A stretch of 64,000 nt of DNA from Ustulina deusta (GCA_023159155.1 JAJNNX010000011.1:868001-932000); one strand, 5' to 3'; counted from the stretch's first letter, positions 1 through 11,474 are shown. The notes: generated from the letters alone by a model not told the origin. Numbers and translations: made by a program.

Positions 1-124
1 TCCTTTCGATAAGGCATCAGACATAGTACAATAGATTGTATGGTGTTTGCCTCAACAGATCTGCCCTTGCGTACGGCACTATGTACGCTCACACTACCCC
101 GGGTAGACCCAACCGACATAAGAT

Positions 125-2760
125 CTTTTTTTTTTTAAAATAAAATTAGTTTATTATTAAAAGTTTTTTATAGTACTATTTAATTAATTTAAATTTAATT
201 TTTTTATAAAATATTAATTATTTTTAAATTTTTTTTAAATAGTTTAATATAATTATTTTTAGTTATTATAAACTTAATTATAATAAGCTTTTTTAAAGTT
301 TTTTTAGCTAGTTATTTTTACTTATTTTAATAAAAATAATTCTAAAGATCTTATATAATTTTTTTAATAATAATTTAGTTTTTTTTTTTTTTTAAATTAT
401 TATATAAACTTTTTTTATTTTAAGTTTAAAAGTTTTAAGTTTTTTTATATTTTTTTAGTTTTAGTTGTTATAAAAATAATTATTTTATTTTTAAAAAATT
501 GTTTTAATATTTAATAATATTTTTTTAATGTTTAATTATATTAATTAATATTTTTTTATATTTTTAGGTTTATATTTTATTATTTATATCTAAAAATTTT
601 AATTATAATTATTAGCAAAAATTAAACTAATAAAAATAAATTATTTAATTAGATTAATTATTATTTTTAAATTTTTATTAAAATATTTTATTTTATTAAC
701 TATTTAATATTAATAATAATATTATAACTAAAATTATTAATTATTAATTTTTGTAATATATATTAAATATTTATAAATTTTACTAACTATTTTATTTTAA
801 TAGTTATAAAACTTTTAAAGTTTAATTAAATAAACTATTTTTATTTTTAATTATTATTTAATTTATTATATAAATTTATAACTAATTATTAAAAAAATAT
901 AAGCTTTAATATTATATAAAACTAAAATTTCTATTTTAATACTATTAATTTATAATTAAATAAATATTTTAAAAATAATTAATTTATTTTAATTATATAT
1001 TTTAACTAAAATAAATAAAAAAACTAATAAAAAGATTTTTATTAGTTCTATTTATTTTTTAAATTAAATAAACTATTAAAGCTGTTTTTATTATAACTTT
1101 TTTTTATTAATTAAATATTTAAAAATTTTAATTTTTAATTAAAATAATTAATTAATATATATATTTTTTTTTATTACAAATAAAGTAAGTTTTATTTATT
1201 ATTTTAATAAGTTTTTTTTATTTTTATAATTAATATTTTTTTTAATTATTTTAAAATAAATATTTTAGAACTTTTAAAATTAGCTAAAAATTAATAAACA
1301 AGTTTACTAAAAATTTAATTATTTAAATTAAATTTTTATTTAATTAAACTAATAAATTTAGTTTATTAATAGTTTTTATAAATTTATTTAATATTATATA
1401 TTAATTTAATAATTTTATTAATAAATAATTTATAAAAAATATTTAAATTTATAAAAACTTTATATAAATTTTTTTTTAAATTTATATAAAAATAGTTTTA
1501 TAATTTATATTTTTATTATAATTTAGCAAATTAATATTTTTATTAGTTTTATATATATAAATTTAAAATATTTTATAAATAATAATTATTTAATTAAAAT
1601 TATAATAAACTATTAATAAAACTTAAATTATTTTAATAATATTATTAAATAGTTTTTTAATTAAATAAAAATATATTTTTTTAATTAGTTTATAATATAT
1701 TAAAATTAATTATTTTTAGTTTAAAATATAATAATATTTTTATTTAGTTTTTTTATTAGTTTATAAACCTAATTATTAAATAAAGCTTTATTTTTTATAA
1801 ACTTACTAAAATTAGTTTTTTATATTTTAGCTTTTTTAATATAAATAAAGTTTAAAATACTAAAAAATAAACTAATAAAATAAAAAGCAAATAAAATAAT
1901 AAAACTAAAAAATTTAAAATTAGTACTTCTAAATATATTTTTTATTATTAAATTATAGTTATTTTTTAAAAGTATTAAAATAAATATATTAAAAAATTAG
2001 CGCTTTATTTTTTTTATTTATTAAAAAATTTCTATTAAAACTAATATAAAGTTATAAGCTTATTTAGCTATAATATTTATTAATATATTTTTAAATATAT
2101 TATTTATTTTAACTTATTTTAGTTTTAGTTTAAATTTTATTTTTTTAAGTTTTAACTTTTTATTTTTTTTAAATTTCTTTTTAAATATTAGTTTACTTAA
2201 AATATTTATAAAAAAGTTTAATATTTAATTTTTTATTTTTTTTATAAAAAAATTTTTTTTTAAATTATTTAATAATAAAAAGTTAGCTATATTTAAAAGT
2301 TAAAATTATTTTAATTATTTAAAAACTAAAAATAAAATAAAAATATTTAAAGTTAAGTTTATTATAAATTATTAATTTTTAAATAGTATAAAAATTAAAA
2401 GTTTTATTAAAATTATATTAAAGTTAGGTTTATATTATAAAATATATAATTTTTTATATTAAATATATAATTAAAAAAAAAAGTTTATTTATATTTTATT
2501 AATTATAAGAAAATAAAAAATATATATTTATTAAATATTTATTAATAAATAATTAATAAGCTTAAAGTAATATTATAATTAGTTAAATAAAACTTTTATA
2601 GTTAGTTTATTAATATTATAAACAAAAATTTTAAACTAAAAAAAATTAAAAAATTAAAAAATTAAAAAATTAAAATTTATAAAATAAATAGATATAAACT
2701 TTATATATATAGCTATAAAGTTATAGGTTGGTTTATATATAAACTTTTTATTTTATTACT
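125..2760. repeat. Extremely AT-rich, RIP-like block
   Basis: This block is almost entirely A and T, with no open reading frame on either strand. Most of the few remaining G bases follow an A, and most remaining C bases precede a T (aag, tag, agct, ctt, act). That is the residue expected after repeat-induced point mutation, which turns C to T mainly at CpA and spares CpT. The original element, presumably a transposon, can no longer be recognised. The edges are sharp: the first ~120 bases have ordinary composition, and the right side grades back to normal over 2760-3100. Inferred: a heterochromatic repeat island beside the dead gene cluster to its right. Confidence 0.85.
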
Positions 2761-3849
2761 ATATAAGTCTAGAGTTTTTATAAGTCTTACTAAGACTGTA
2801 CTAACTGTTATAATATTTATAATATTATTATGTTTTATTACTTGTGGTTCTAATAGCCCACCTAAAGAAGGGCTAGTGGGACCTTTTCTAACAAAACATA
2901 AAAATAAACTCTTGGCATAAATAAATAAAACCTAATAATTTTATAAATATAGGCTATATAAAAATAAAAATAATATTTAAAAAATAAAAGTAATATTTAA
3001 AAAATAAAGAAAAAAATAACAAAAAATAAGGTATATATTATATAATATTTGGATAACTAGTTGTGAAGTTATTAAGGTTATAAAAAACAGGGTGACCTTG
3101 TTTATCTCCTCCCGTTTTACGATTTATGTTTTGTCACAAGTGGTCCCAATGGCCCTCCATAACCCTTGCTACTTTAGTTGAACGGCAATGCACACCGAGA
3201 TACCGGTACTTATTGCCAAGGGGGACAGGTCCACATAGCTGGAACCAAATAAATTACTATATTCATAGCACGAAGTAAGTATTGGTGATCATTGGAGGCT
3301 GTCGCCTCTTGTTCCCTGCCTACAATGTCAACCCCACTTCCTGAAGGCCTCTTCAACTCGTATTGTCCGTTGAAACATTTGTCCGCCGGTCGCGTCAGCA
3401 ACACGTACACTTACATCAGTCATTCGATCGCATGTATGTGGTTATGTAAATGTTTTTTCTCTCTCTCTCTCGACAGAATCACATTGTAACTATCTATAAG
3501 CAGGGCTACAAAAAGTCGCGCACCGGTGTAAATAAAGACAGGTGAGGATGAAATACGTTTTCGTGGACTTCATGTTTGATAGATGGCCTCTAGGAAGCGC
3601 GATGAGCAAGTGCCATTCATAGCATGCGTCAGCCACAAAGTGCGTTGCACCTTAACCACTCCTGCCGTACTATAGTGTCTCCAAAGCGATGCACATGGAT
3701 CAAACGCAAGTCGAAAGGGGCACCACCTGGCCAAAAACGCAACTTTCCAACTGAGATATTGCAGGATACAATTTATGCGTAGTCGCCCGTGATTTCCGCT
3801 CTAGTATTAGTGCAGCAACCTGACGAGGATATGAGTCCCGATGAGGTCC
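2761..3849. other. Transition from AT-rich island, no gene seen
   Basis: Composition rises from AT-rich to normal here. Short frames of about 65 codons occur on both strands but resemble nothing I recognise. A short CT run lies near 3458-3472. I see no supported gene; it may be the degraded 5' part of the transcription-factor relic that follows. Confidence 0.6.
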
Positions 3850-4240
3850 CAGACGAAGCCCAAGCTTGGTTAAGGCACTTGCAGTTGATGCATCACTATA
3901 CCATATTATATGCCGGAGAATGCCACGAGTGAGCGAGCTTCTTCAAGTCTGGCAAATCGAGATCCCACAACTAGCAATACACCACCCATATCTAATGCGT
4001 CAAGTTCTCGCCGCAGCAACTCACCATATCACCTACCTCCATCCAGCTAGCCCGAACAGTTTTTAACGCGCTTCAACCCAGGTCGACGGATGGATGCAAC
4101 GGCCCAGGTGGTCACTGAGAAAAGGTTCGCTCCCTTCTCGCGAGGAACGAGGATATGCCTCGGTATGCAGCATTAAGCCCTGATCTACTCCTCTGTGGCA
4201 ACCTCGCTCTAGTCTCCGAATTCTCTTCCTCTAACACAAA
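3850..4240 (+). pseudogene. Fungal C6-type transcription factor fragment (relic)
   Basis: Two pieces in different frames match the middle-homology region found C-terminal of the zinc finger in fungal Zn2Cys6 regulators. The first, at 3876-3902, reads LQLMHHYT. The second, at about 3936-4066, contains VWQIEIPQLAIHHPYLM and then a run resembling 'vLAlaAlHlAyl.P'. The two are joined only through a frameshift. A weak continuation (DLLLCGNLAL) sits near 4170-4220. No zinc-finger cysteines were found upstream. Such regulators often sit beside secondary-metabolite genes, which fits the broken dehydrogenase, oxidase and P450 next to it. Non-functional. The family call rests on pattern memory of the region, not a search. 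Confidence 0.55.
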
Positions 4241-4435
4241 CTCACCTTAGCCTGGGCTGAAATGTACCTGCTCTCAGTACCTTAGTTCAAGGGTTCAATT
4301 TCACATTCAAGGATGCTATAGCGGATGGTTTCCAGTTCGAAAGGGACAAAATTGGGGCCTATACCAAGGCAGGATGCAATCTACTTGCCCGCGTCGTCCG
4401 GTAGGAAAGCTAATTGTGTCTATTCTTATCCTCAT

Positions 4436-4850
4436 CTAGTCTTGGTGACCCCCTCCGCTAGCACTAATAACTTGTCCCGTAATCCAAGCACCGTCCCTAC
4501 CAGCCAGACCAGTAACACCATTTGCGATTTCCTCGGCAGTGCCAGGTCGGTTCCCAAGCGGCGTGGTAGCTTTCTGCCTCTCAACGATGTCTTTGGGGAT
4601 AGTATCAAGCAGCTCACTAGTTAAGAATAGTCCTAGATAAGAGAAGGAGCGAACAGCTGTGTAGCAGGTCAATACTGAGAAATAAATTATCTCCTGTCGC
4701 AATCTCTTTGCTCTTTCGTCCGCAACTAAGCGTACTCATGAGATGTCGATCTCGGGACACCGCATCACGAGATGCTTCGTAAGCATTGGAACCAACCCAA
4801 GTCACGTTGCTGCCTATTATTATGCTACCCGCTGAAGATGGTTCCTGACA
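4436..4850 (-). pseudogene. Short-chain dehydrogenase/reductase, C-terminal half only
   Basis: Read on the minus strand, two frames give the second half of a classical SDR. The upstream piece has GSIIIGSNVTWVGSNAYEAS, equivalent to the strand ending in the catalytic serine plus the Tyr-x3-Lys segment; here the motif is Y-E-A-S-R, so the catalytic lysine has become arginine. The downstream piece (4436-4620) has PLGNRPGTAEEIANGV and WITGQVISASGG, the family's C-terminal NAD(P)-domain ending. A frameshift separates the pieces. The N-terminal Rossmann TGxxxGIG half is absent, and the region where it should lie is taken by the oppositely oriented oxidase relic. Likely once a tailoring reductase. 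Confidence 0.7.
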
Positions 4851-4952
4851 GGAATTCTTCCATCTGTCTTGTGGTACATGGTAATCAAGAGCTTGGCTTC
4901 GGATATTTGCATGATTCGCTGAGCTCTGCATCAGGGTGGAGCCTATGCATGA

Positions 4953-6258
4953 GTGCCGATATCAGGGGTACTCATCCACTCGAGGTTGACTAGAACACAA
5001 GGAATTGGTCTTAAGAAAGGCCAACTACATCCTTCGTCTAAGTTTATTCATGTCGGCGTCCTAGTCGTCCTTTATCTTAGTTATACGAAACCACTCAAGC
5101 TGCACACCAAATGGCTTTGCAGGCTTGTAACATTTACCCTTCCATTCGTGAAAGTAGTTTACGCAGTGGTCCTTCTTTCAACTACTAACTTGACTGGGCT
5201 TGAACTTTCCCTCGATCGCTCATCTGTATTAGTGAGTGCTGGCGAGAATTGGGATGCGATCTACAGATACCTCGAGCCATATGGACTGAGTGTCGTTGGG
5301 AGTCGAATTGGAGTTGTTGGCGTTCCTGGTTTCTTATTGGGTGGGGGTATGTCTTTCTTCAGTCACGAATATGGGTGGGCATCAGCAAATATCATGAGCT
5401 ATGAGGTAATAACAGATGAGTTGGGCTACAACATCCAATGGAATTTGCTTACTCCAATTCCAGGTGATCTTATCCTCAGGATCGATCATATGAGCCACAC
5501 AGAACAACCAATACTCCGATCTGTACTAGGTCCTCCGCGCTGGGGGGGAACAATTTTGGTCTTGTCACCGAGTTTGAACTGAAGACTCTAACGATCGCCC
5601 AAGTTGCTGTTGCACAGCTCTAATCTATAATGGAAATAACACAACTCCTTGAGCACTAGCAGATTTCTTACCCCCCCTGGCGACCCCCCCAAGCAATTCA
5701 TCCTCTGTTCGCACCCTAGCCAACTGGTCAAGCGAGTCCAATGAAGGTTTTGATCAGATACATGGCCAAAACTTTCGTTTCCATGGGTTTTCCATGTTAG
5801 CTGACTTCGATGCAATGTTACTCGTCCATGGCACCTTTTTCCGGTATGCGCAAGAACGGGGTCCAAATATCACTGCCGTCATCTCGACGCTCGCAATGAA
5901 CGCAGTCTCAAAGTCGTACCTTGCAGCTAATCGTGGGGAGGATCCATCGGGAGATCCTATGGGCATTGATGCTAGTTTAGCACCTTATTTCTGCTGCGAA
6001 GAAACCTTTTCATGGTCCCTCGAAAGCAATACTGCGGTGATCGAGCAACTATCTCAAGCTATTAATTCAGAATTGCAGAGGAAATTAGGCAACATAATCG
6101 TTTCTTTCCTATATCTGAACAATGCGGGTGGGGACCAGGAAGTCTTTCAAGGATATAATCATACCAACTTGGCTCGGTTGATATCAATTAGGAAAAAGTA
6201 TGACCCTGAGGGAATGTACGCAACCCAGCTCGTGGGTGGATTCAAATTGCCGGCATGA
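4953..6258 (+). pseudogene. FAD-linked oxidase, berberine-bridge (BBE) type, broken
   Basis: The FAD-binding PCMH domain is readable at about 5215-5400: GENWDAIYRYLEPYGLSVVG, then GVVGVPGFLLGGGMSFFS, the usual GGGxS loop. Further on, the frame N-Q-Y-S-D-L-Y-stop-V-L-R-A-G-G shows a TAG (5527-5529) where the family has Trp. Past a run of seven G (5542-5548) the frame shifts by one base to give NNFGLVTEFELKT. The C-terminal BBE domain survives at 5794-6258: FLYLNNAGGDQEVFQGYN and RKKYDPEGMYATQLVGGFKL. Intact relatives are secreted or cytosolic oxidases common in alkaloid, polyketide and terpenoid clusters. With a stop, a frameshift and a degraded N-terminus it cannot encode the full enzyme. Confidence 0.85.
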
Positions 6259-7209
6259 AATAAAGGCAATTTAAGCACCTTGGAACTTTCTACTCCCATT
6301 TTCCCGTTCAGTTACGCCGCAAGGAAAGCAATCATAGCAAAAATGAGACTGTCTACAGGCATCTACACCATCATTTTCGCTCCTAATAACTTCTGGTGAC
6401 CTCTGCTGGCCGTCAATTCTGTAATCGCAGAGGTGACGAGACAAATCAAGATAGCGCCTTTCCAACCTGTAATGGCATCACTTAAAAATGTAGCCGACAT
6501 AAGTCCTTGGTTAAACTGTTGTCAATTCTACTGGCAGCACACATCCACGACTTATACGCGTTTCTTCAAGCGAATTGATACGGGACATGCTACCTTGCCG
6601 AGGCAAACACCTTTTTTTGGTTCGGGCGTGCATGGTGCCAAGAATGGGTTACTCCGATGTTAGTTATATGGGGCATGCACTCGCTGACCCATGATGCTGG
6701 AAACTTAGCCTACCTACCCAACGACAGCACGATCCGAGCCTTAAAAGTGGAGAAAGGCGTGGGGGGCGGTGTCGGGAAACCATTGGGTGGGGTAAATCAT
6801 AACACAGGTCGACGTCAAAACCAGTACGCGGATCAGCCAGCACCCGAAGTTCGCACAGCCCGAAGTTTTACACGGATCGCCCACCCCGGCGTGAAGTTCC
6901 AAATTGTATGAGTAATATTTATGCGAAGGCAGAATGCGAACTGTTGTGCAACAGATCCACTTGCCGGGTTCGAATAAACGTAACGCCTGAGCTCGCATTC
7001 CCGGGGTCCCGTAAAGGCAGGGGACCGTTTATGAACCCGAAATATACTGCAGTGGTATGGCACGATTACTAAAAACCGGTTCTGCAAACATGACCCGTGT
7101 CTTTCTTGTAGGCTTCCAACTAGAGTATATGCCTGATTTATCAATTTCTGCTAATATGGAATCTCAACACCAGAGTCTTGACCTCATAGAAAGGTGGCCC
7201 ATTCTCCTC
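6259..7209. other. Gap between oxidase and P450 relics, nothing recognised
   Basis: Only short frames of up to about 100 codons occur, on both strands, with no family signature I can name. The N-terminal third of the adjoining P450 (membrane anchor and proline-rich hinge) should lie in 6.9-7.2 kb if the gene was once complete, but I could not read it. Confidence 0.5.
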
Positions 7210-8766
7210 ACAGCACTCGTGGCTTTAAACTAGGATAATTGGAAAAGTGACCAAGCCATGTCTAGATACTACCGTTATGGTCTTGAGCCCCAAGTATCTC
7301 CCCAAGTATCTCCCCGAGCTGAAGACATTACCTGATGACACCGTCAGCATGGATGTTGCTGTTGATGAACTAAGTAAAAGATACGTTCGTGTTTTGTATT
7401 TACGCACTCTCTTCATATTGGCTAGACTGTCGAAGCAAGATACACCAAGATCCAATCCACAGTCCCGATAATGCCACATACAGTAAAAGCACAGCTGGCA
7501 CCCGCTCTGGGTAAGCCGTCGCAACTTGTTTATTTCTTATACTAGATTCCTAGGAAGACATTCCCTCTTTTTACTTAGGTCGTCTTAATCCAACGACTGC
7601 ACAGGAAGTTCGTGACGCCATGGCACATGAGCTTCCGTCCTGTGTTGATTGGGCCTCTGTGAACACTCACACCAAGCTTCTGAGGATCGTGGCAATGGTT
7701 TCCGGCCGTATCTTCATTGGAGCCGAGCTTTGCCGTAATGAAAAATATCTTGACTCGGCAATCAATTACACCATCGAGGTCGTGATGGCACAGCGCGCTG
7801 TCGTACAAATGCGTCCCTGGCTGCGTCCATTCTTCGCGTCAAGATTACCTGAGATCAAGAAACTCGAACAGCGGAAAAAAACAGCATACGAATTCCTTAG
7901 ACCCGTGATCGAGGCCCGACAACTAGCCGCGAAGTCGTCCGAAACTGATGTCCTGACGATACGCTTCAATGGCTCATAAGGAATCAGCCGAGATTTCCAG
8001 ACACTCATAGCCAAAACTTGGTCCAAGTTCAGTTGGGGCTCAGCTTGCTGCTATACATACTACGGTACTAGTTGCAACCAACGTGTAAACTGCTTGATGG
8101 CTACGGTTTTATGTCCAAAAGTTGACGAGTTCTATAGATTTTATAGTGCCGCCGCTTTGCCATTATTCATGCCTTAGCTTCGGCAGGAGATTACGGAAGC
8201 TCTGGCTAATAATGGCGCTGTTTTCACAAGCCAGGCATTACAGGCGATGACGAAATTAGACAGTTTTCTGAAAGAGACAAACAATGGGTGCGCACATACA
8301 TACCTGCCGCCATCTACTATGCTGTGCTAACATCCATCCAGCTTCATTCCAGCGGAATGTCTTGCGTTCATTTACTCTTTCCGATGGAAGAGTGGTTCCA
8401 GCAGGGGTCACTATCGAAGTGCCAGCTATTGCCGTCAGCACAGACCCTGACGTTTTTGACAACGCGGATACGTACGGCCCGCTGAGATTTCATAAGATGC
8501 GCCAGCGGGCTGTGGAAACATCAAACGAGAGTGACGCGCCGAACCACCTCGTCAATGTGAGCGCGAACAGTTTGAATTTCGGCTACGGCAGGCAGGCCCG
8601 TCCTGGACGCTTTTTCGCGGCCAACGAGATCAAGATATTTACCAATGCGTTGATGAAATATGACTTCAAGTTACCTGATGGTGAGACAGACAGATACCGT
8701 AACATGGAGTTTGCACATGGTCGGTGGAAGGCACATTTTCTAAGGATATCAGACTTGCGAAACTAG
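7210..8766 (+). pseudogene. Cytochrome P450 (CYP503/CYP68-like), heme cysteine lost
   Basis: Exon-like pieces run in order along the plus strand. At 7230-7370: VLSPKYL, ELKTLPDDTVSMDVAVDEL. At about 7471-7511: MPHTVKAQLAPALG, then an apparent intron 7512-7578 (gtaagc...ttag), then RLNPTTAQEVRDAMAHELP, CVDWASV, SGRIFIGAELCRNE, with a TAA stop at 7977-7979. At about 8185-8280: QEITEALANNGAVF, MTKLDSFLKET (K-helix). At 8334-8766: SFTLSDGRVVPAGV and the heme loop FGYGRQARPGRFFA. The loop should read F-G-x-G-x-H-x-C-P-G; here histidine is Gln and the heme-ligating cysteine is Arg (codon 8599-8601). This fungal group includes ent-kaurene-oxidase-like and trichothecene-type oxygenases. Catalytically dead. 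Confidence 0.85.
7288..7311 (+). repeat. 12-base in-frame tandem duplication inside the P450 relic
   Basis: Two exact copies of ccccaagtatct lie side by side and duplicate four codons, giving L-P-K-Y-L-P-E where relatives have one copy. It preserves frame, so it could have arisen before or after loss of function. Confidence 0.8.
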
Positions 8767-9606
8767 TCTCTTCCCGATCTATATAAACACATCATGCTTA
8801 AAGAGCTATAGCTAAGACTTATTAACAGTTGAATAAGTAGGACGAAAGGTTTAAGTTTCCACACAAAGGCTTAAGACTGTATTTAAATCTTATTCGACAT
8901 CCTCGACTCTTTAAGTCCCCCACGACGAGATGGGAAGCGTGCGCTAGCTCGTGGGTGGAATGGGGTGTTGGCGGGGTTGTTGTATATAGGAGAATTAATC
9001 AATTAGGGGCTCGATCAGTCACGGTTTACACTATTGTGTTTTGTCTGTGTTATGTGCAAGTTGAGTGTCCCAAACTGAGCAGGCCTTAAAGGGATACTGA
9101 AGCATCTTACATAATACCTATGACATCACTGGCCTTCTATGTAAAGGCACCTCGGTACAGCGGAGGTACCGATTGGAGGATGGATATCACATGCCGAAGA
9201 AGAGGTAGGTACCTATTGCCCATGGGGAACATAGTGCGCTAACCCCGTGCATTAGAGGTAGGTACCTTAAGTACTTAGTATCCAAGTTAGAGTGCCTTAG
9301 TACCCTGCTGTTGGGTGCGCACAGTGGGGAATTCAATGAGGCTTCGAATTGTCAGTAATAAGTGACTCGTGACTCGCTGAAATCCGTCCAATCAAGCCCG
9401 TAGCCGGCGGGTGCTGTTTGCGGCGGCATGTGAAAATGCGAGCCGAGCTTCGTCATGGGACGCACGAGTAATAAAGCTGACCAGCCGGGGATTTCCTCGG
9501 TATTTCTTCCATGCCTCCCCCCATTTAACTTTTGCTCTCTCTGCATTCATACTTTGTGCCTGGCAGCTCAATTGACAGCTACAACCTTGAGTTTATTGTT
9601 CTCACC
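8767..9606. other. Intergenic region with TAGGTACC-type motifs
   Basis: No gene seen. Contains ctatataaacac at 8779-8790 just past the P450 stop and two copies of aggtaggtacct (about 9203 and 9255). The right-hand part should hold the promoter of the acyl-CoA dehydrogenase fusion gene; pyrimidine-rich stretches at 9500-9545 and 9585-9605 are typical of a fungal 5' leader. Confidence 0.5.
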
Positions 9607-11474
9607 ATGTCCAAGACATTCAGCAAAGCCGACGTCGCATCGCACAGCAAAGGCGATTCGCTCTGGATCATTGTCGACGACGATGTTTACGATCTGACCA
9701 AGTTCCAAGACGAGCACCCAGGTATGTCAGAACCGCCAACCGGCAACCATCAACCAACACCGGAAACGAAGCGATGGCATCCGTGCGCGCCGCTGCAAAT
9801 GTTGTCTAACCCCCGGTTGCAGGTGGCAAGAAGATCTTGACGCGCGTCGCCGGCAAGGATGCATCGAAGCAATTCTGGAAATACCACAACGACGGCATCC
9901 TCAAGAAATACAAGTCTTCTCTCCAGATCGGATCCCTAGATTCCAAGCCCAAGCCCACGCCCGCGCCCGAGCCCAAAGCCGAGGCGAAGCCCTCCTCCAC
10001 CCTCGCCGCCCCCGAACCCACGAAAGCGCCCGTGCAGTCCTCCCAGCAAGAAGAGGCCGAGGCTCTGGAGCAGTTCGGTTCTCAGATCCCCTTTGCCGAC
10101 CCTAGTTGGTACCAAAACGTACGTGCTACCTTCAATGCCATTCAGTGTCCGCGGCTGAGGATGGCGCTAACAATTGCCTCTCCAGTACCACTCTGCCTAC
10201 TATAACGAATCCCACGCCGCCTTGCGCGCCGAGGTCCGCGAATGGGTTGAAAGCGCGATCGAGCCGTTCGTTACCGAATGGGACGAGAAGAAGGAGGTGC
10301 CCCGCGAGATCTTCCTCGAGGCCGGCCGTCGCGGATACCTGGCTGGTTTGCTGGGGGTGCATTACCCCGTCCAATACACCAAGAACACCGTCAAGTCGGT
10401 GCCGCCTGAGAAATGGGATCTGTTCCACGAGATGATCGTTACCGATGAGCTGTCGCGAGTTGGCTCCGGCGGTTTTGTCTGGAACATGATCGGTGGTTTC
10501 GGGATTGGTGGACCGCCACTAATCAAGTTCGGCAAGAAGGCCCTCAAGGATCGCATCTTGCCCGGCATCCTGACTGGCGAGAAGCGCATCTGCCTTGCCA
10601 TTACCGAGCCCGATGCTGGAAGTGACGTGGCGAATCTGACATGTGAGGCCAAGCTGTCAGAGGACGGCAAGCATTACATTGTCAACGGCGAGAAGAAATG
10701 GATCACCAACGGTATCTGGTGTGACTATTTCACCACTGCTGTCCGGACTGGAGGCGAGGGCATGAACGGTGTCTCCCTTCTGCTGATTGAGCGCGATATG
10801 GGTGGCGTCAGCACAAGGCGCATGGACTGCCAAGGTGTGTGGTCCAGCGGTACGACATACATCACGTTTGAAGATGTCAAAGTGCCGGTTGAAAACCTGC
10901 TGGGCAAAGAGAATCAGGGTTTCAAGGGTAAGTTTCTATCAACGCCTCAAGACACGCGCTCTATGTTAACCATCACGTAGTCATCATGACCAACTTCAAT
11001 CACGAGCGCGTGGGTATCATCATCCAGTCCCTCAGGTTCTCGCGTGTATGCTACGAGGAGTCAGTCAAATACGCGAGCAAGAGGCGGACATTTGGCAAGA
11101 AGCTCATCGACCATCCTGTCATCCGCATGAAGCTGGCACATATGGCACGCCAGATCGAAGCCTCATACAACTGGCTCGAGAACCTGGTGTACCAATGTGA
11201 GAAGATGGGCGACACCGAGGCCATGTTGCGTCTCGGCGGTGCCATCGCCGGTCTCAAGGCCCAAAGCACACTGACTTTCGAGTTCTGCGCCCGCGAGGCC
11301 AGTCAGATCTTCGGTGGTCTCAGCTACTCACGCGGTGGCCAAGGTGCCAAGGTCGAGCGCCTCTACCGTGATGTCCGCGCCTACGCCATCCCCGGCGGCA
11401 GCGAGGAGATCATGCTTGACCTGAGCATGAGACAGAGTCTCAGGGTAGCTAAGATGTCGGGCATGAAACTGTAG
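9607..11474 (+). CDS. Cytochrome b5-acyl-CoA dehydrogenase fusion protein
   Basis: Four exons: 9607-9721, 9823-10118, 10186-10927, 10981-11474; all joints keep frame (548 residues). Residues 1-75 form a cytochrome b5 domain: VYDLTKF, the HPGG heme histidine motif split by intron 1, and the second histidine in FWKYHNDG. A Lys/Pro/Glu-rich linker follows, then a full acyl-CoA dehydrogenase: ITEPDAGSDVANL (flavin and substrate loop), GEKKWITNGIWCDYF, ERVGIIIQS, and a C-terminus with YRDVRAYAIPGGSEEIM. The expected reaction is FAD-dependent alpha,beta-desaturation of an acyl-CoA, probably in peroxisome or mitochondrion; the b5 module may pass electrons. An in-frame ATG at 9532 exists, but MSKTFSKADV at 9607 is the natural b5 start. 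Where MCAD carries its catalytic Glu this protein appears to have Gly. Confidence 0.93.
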
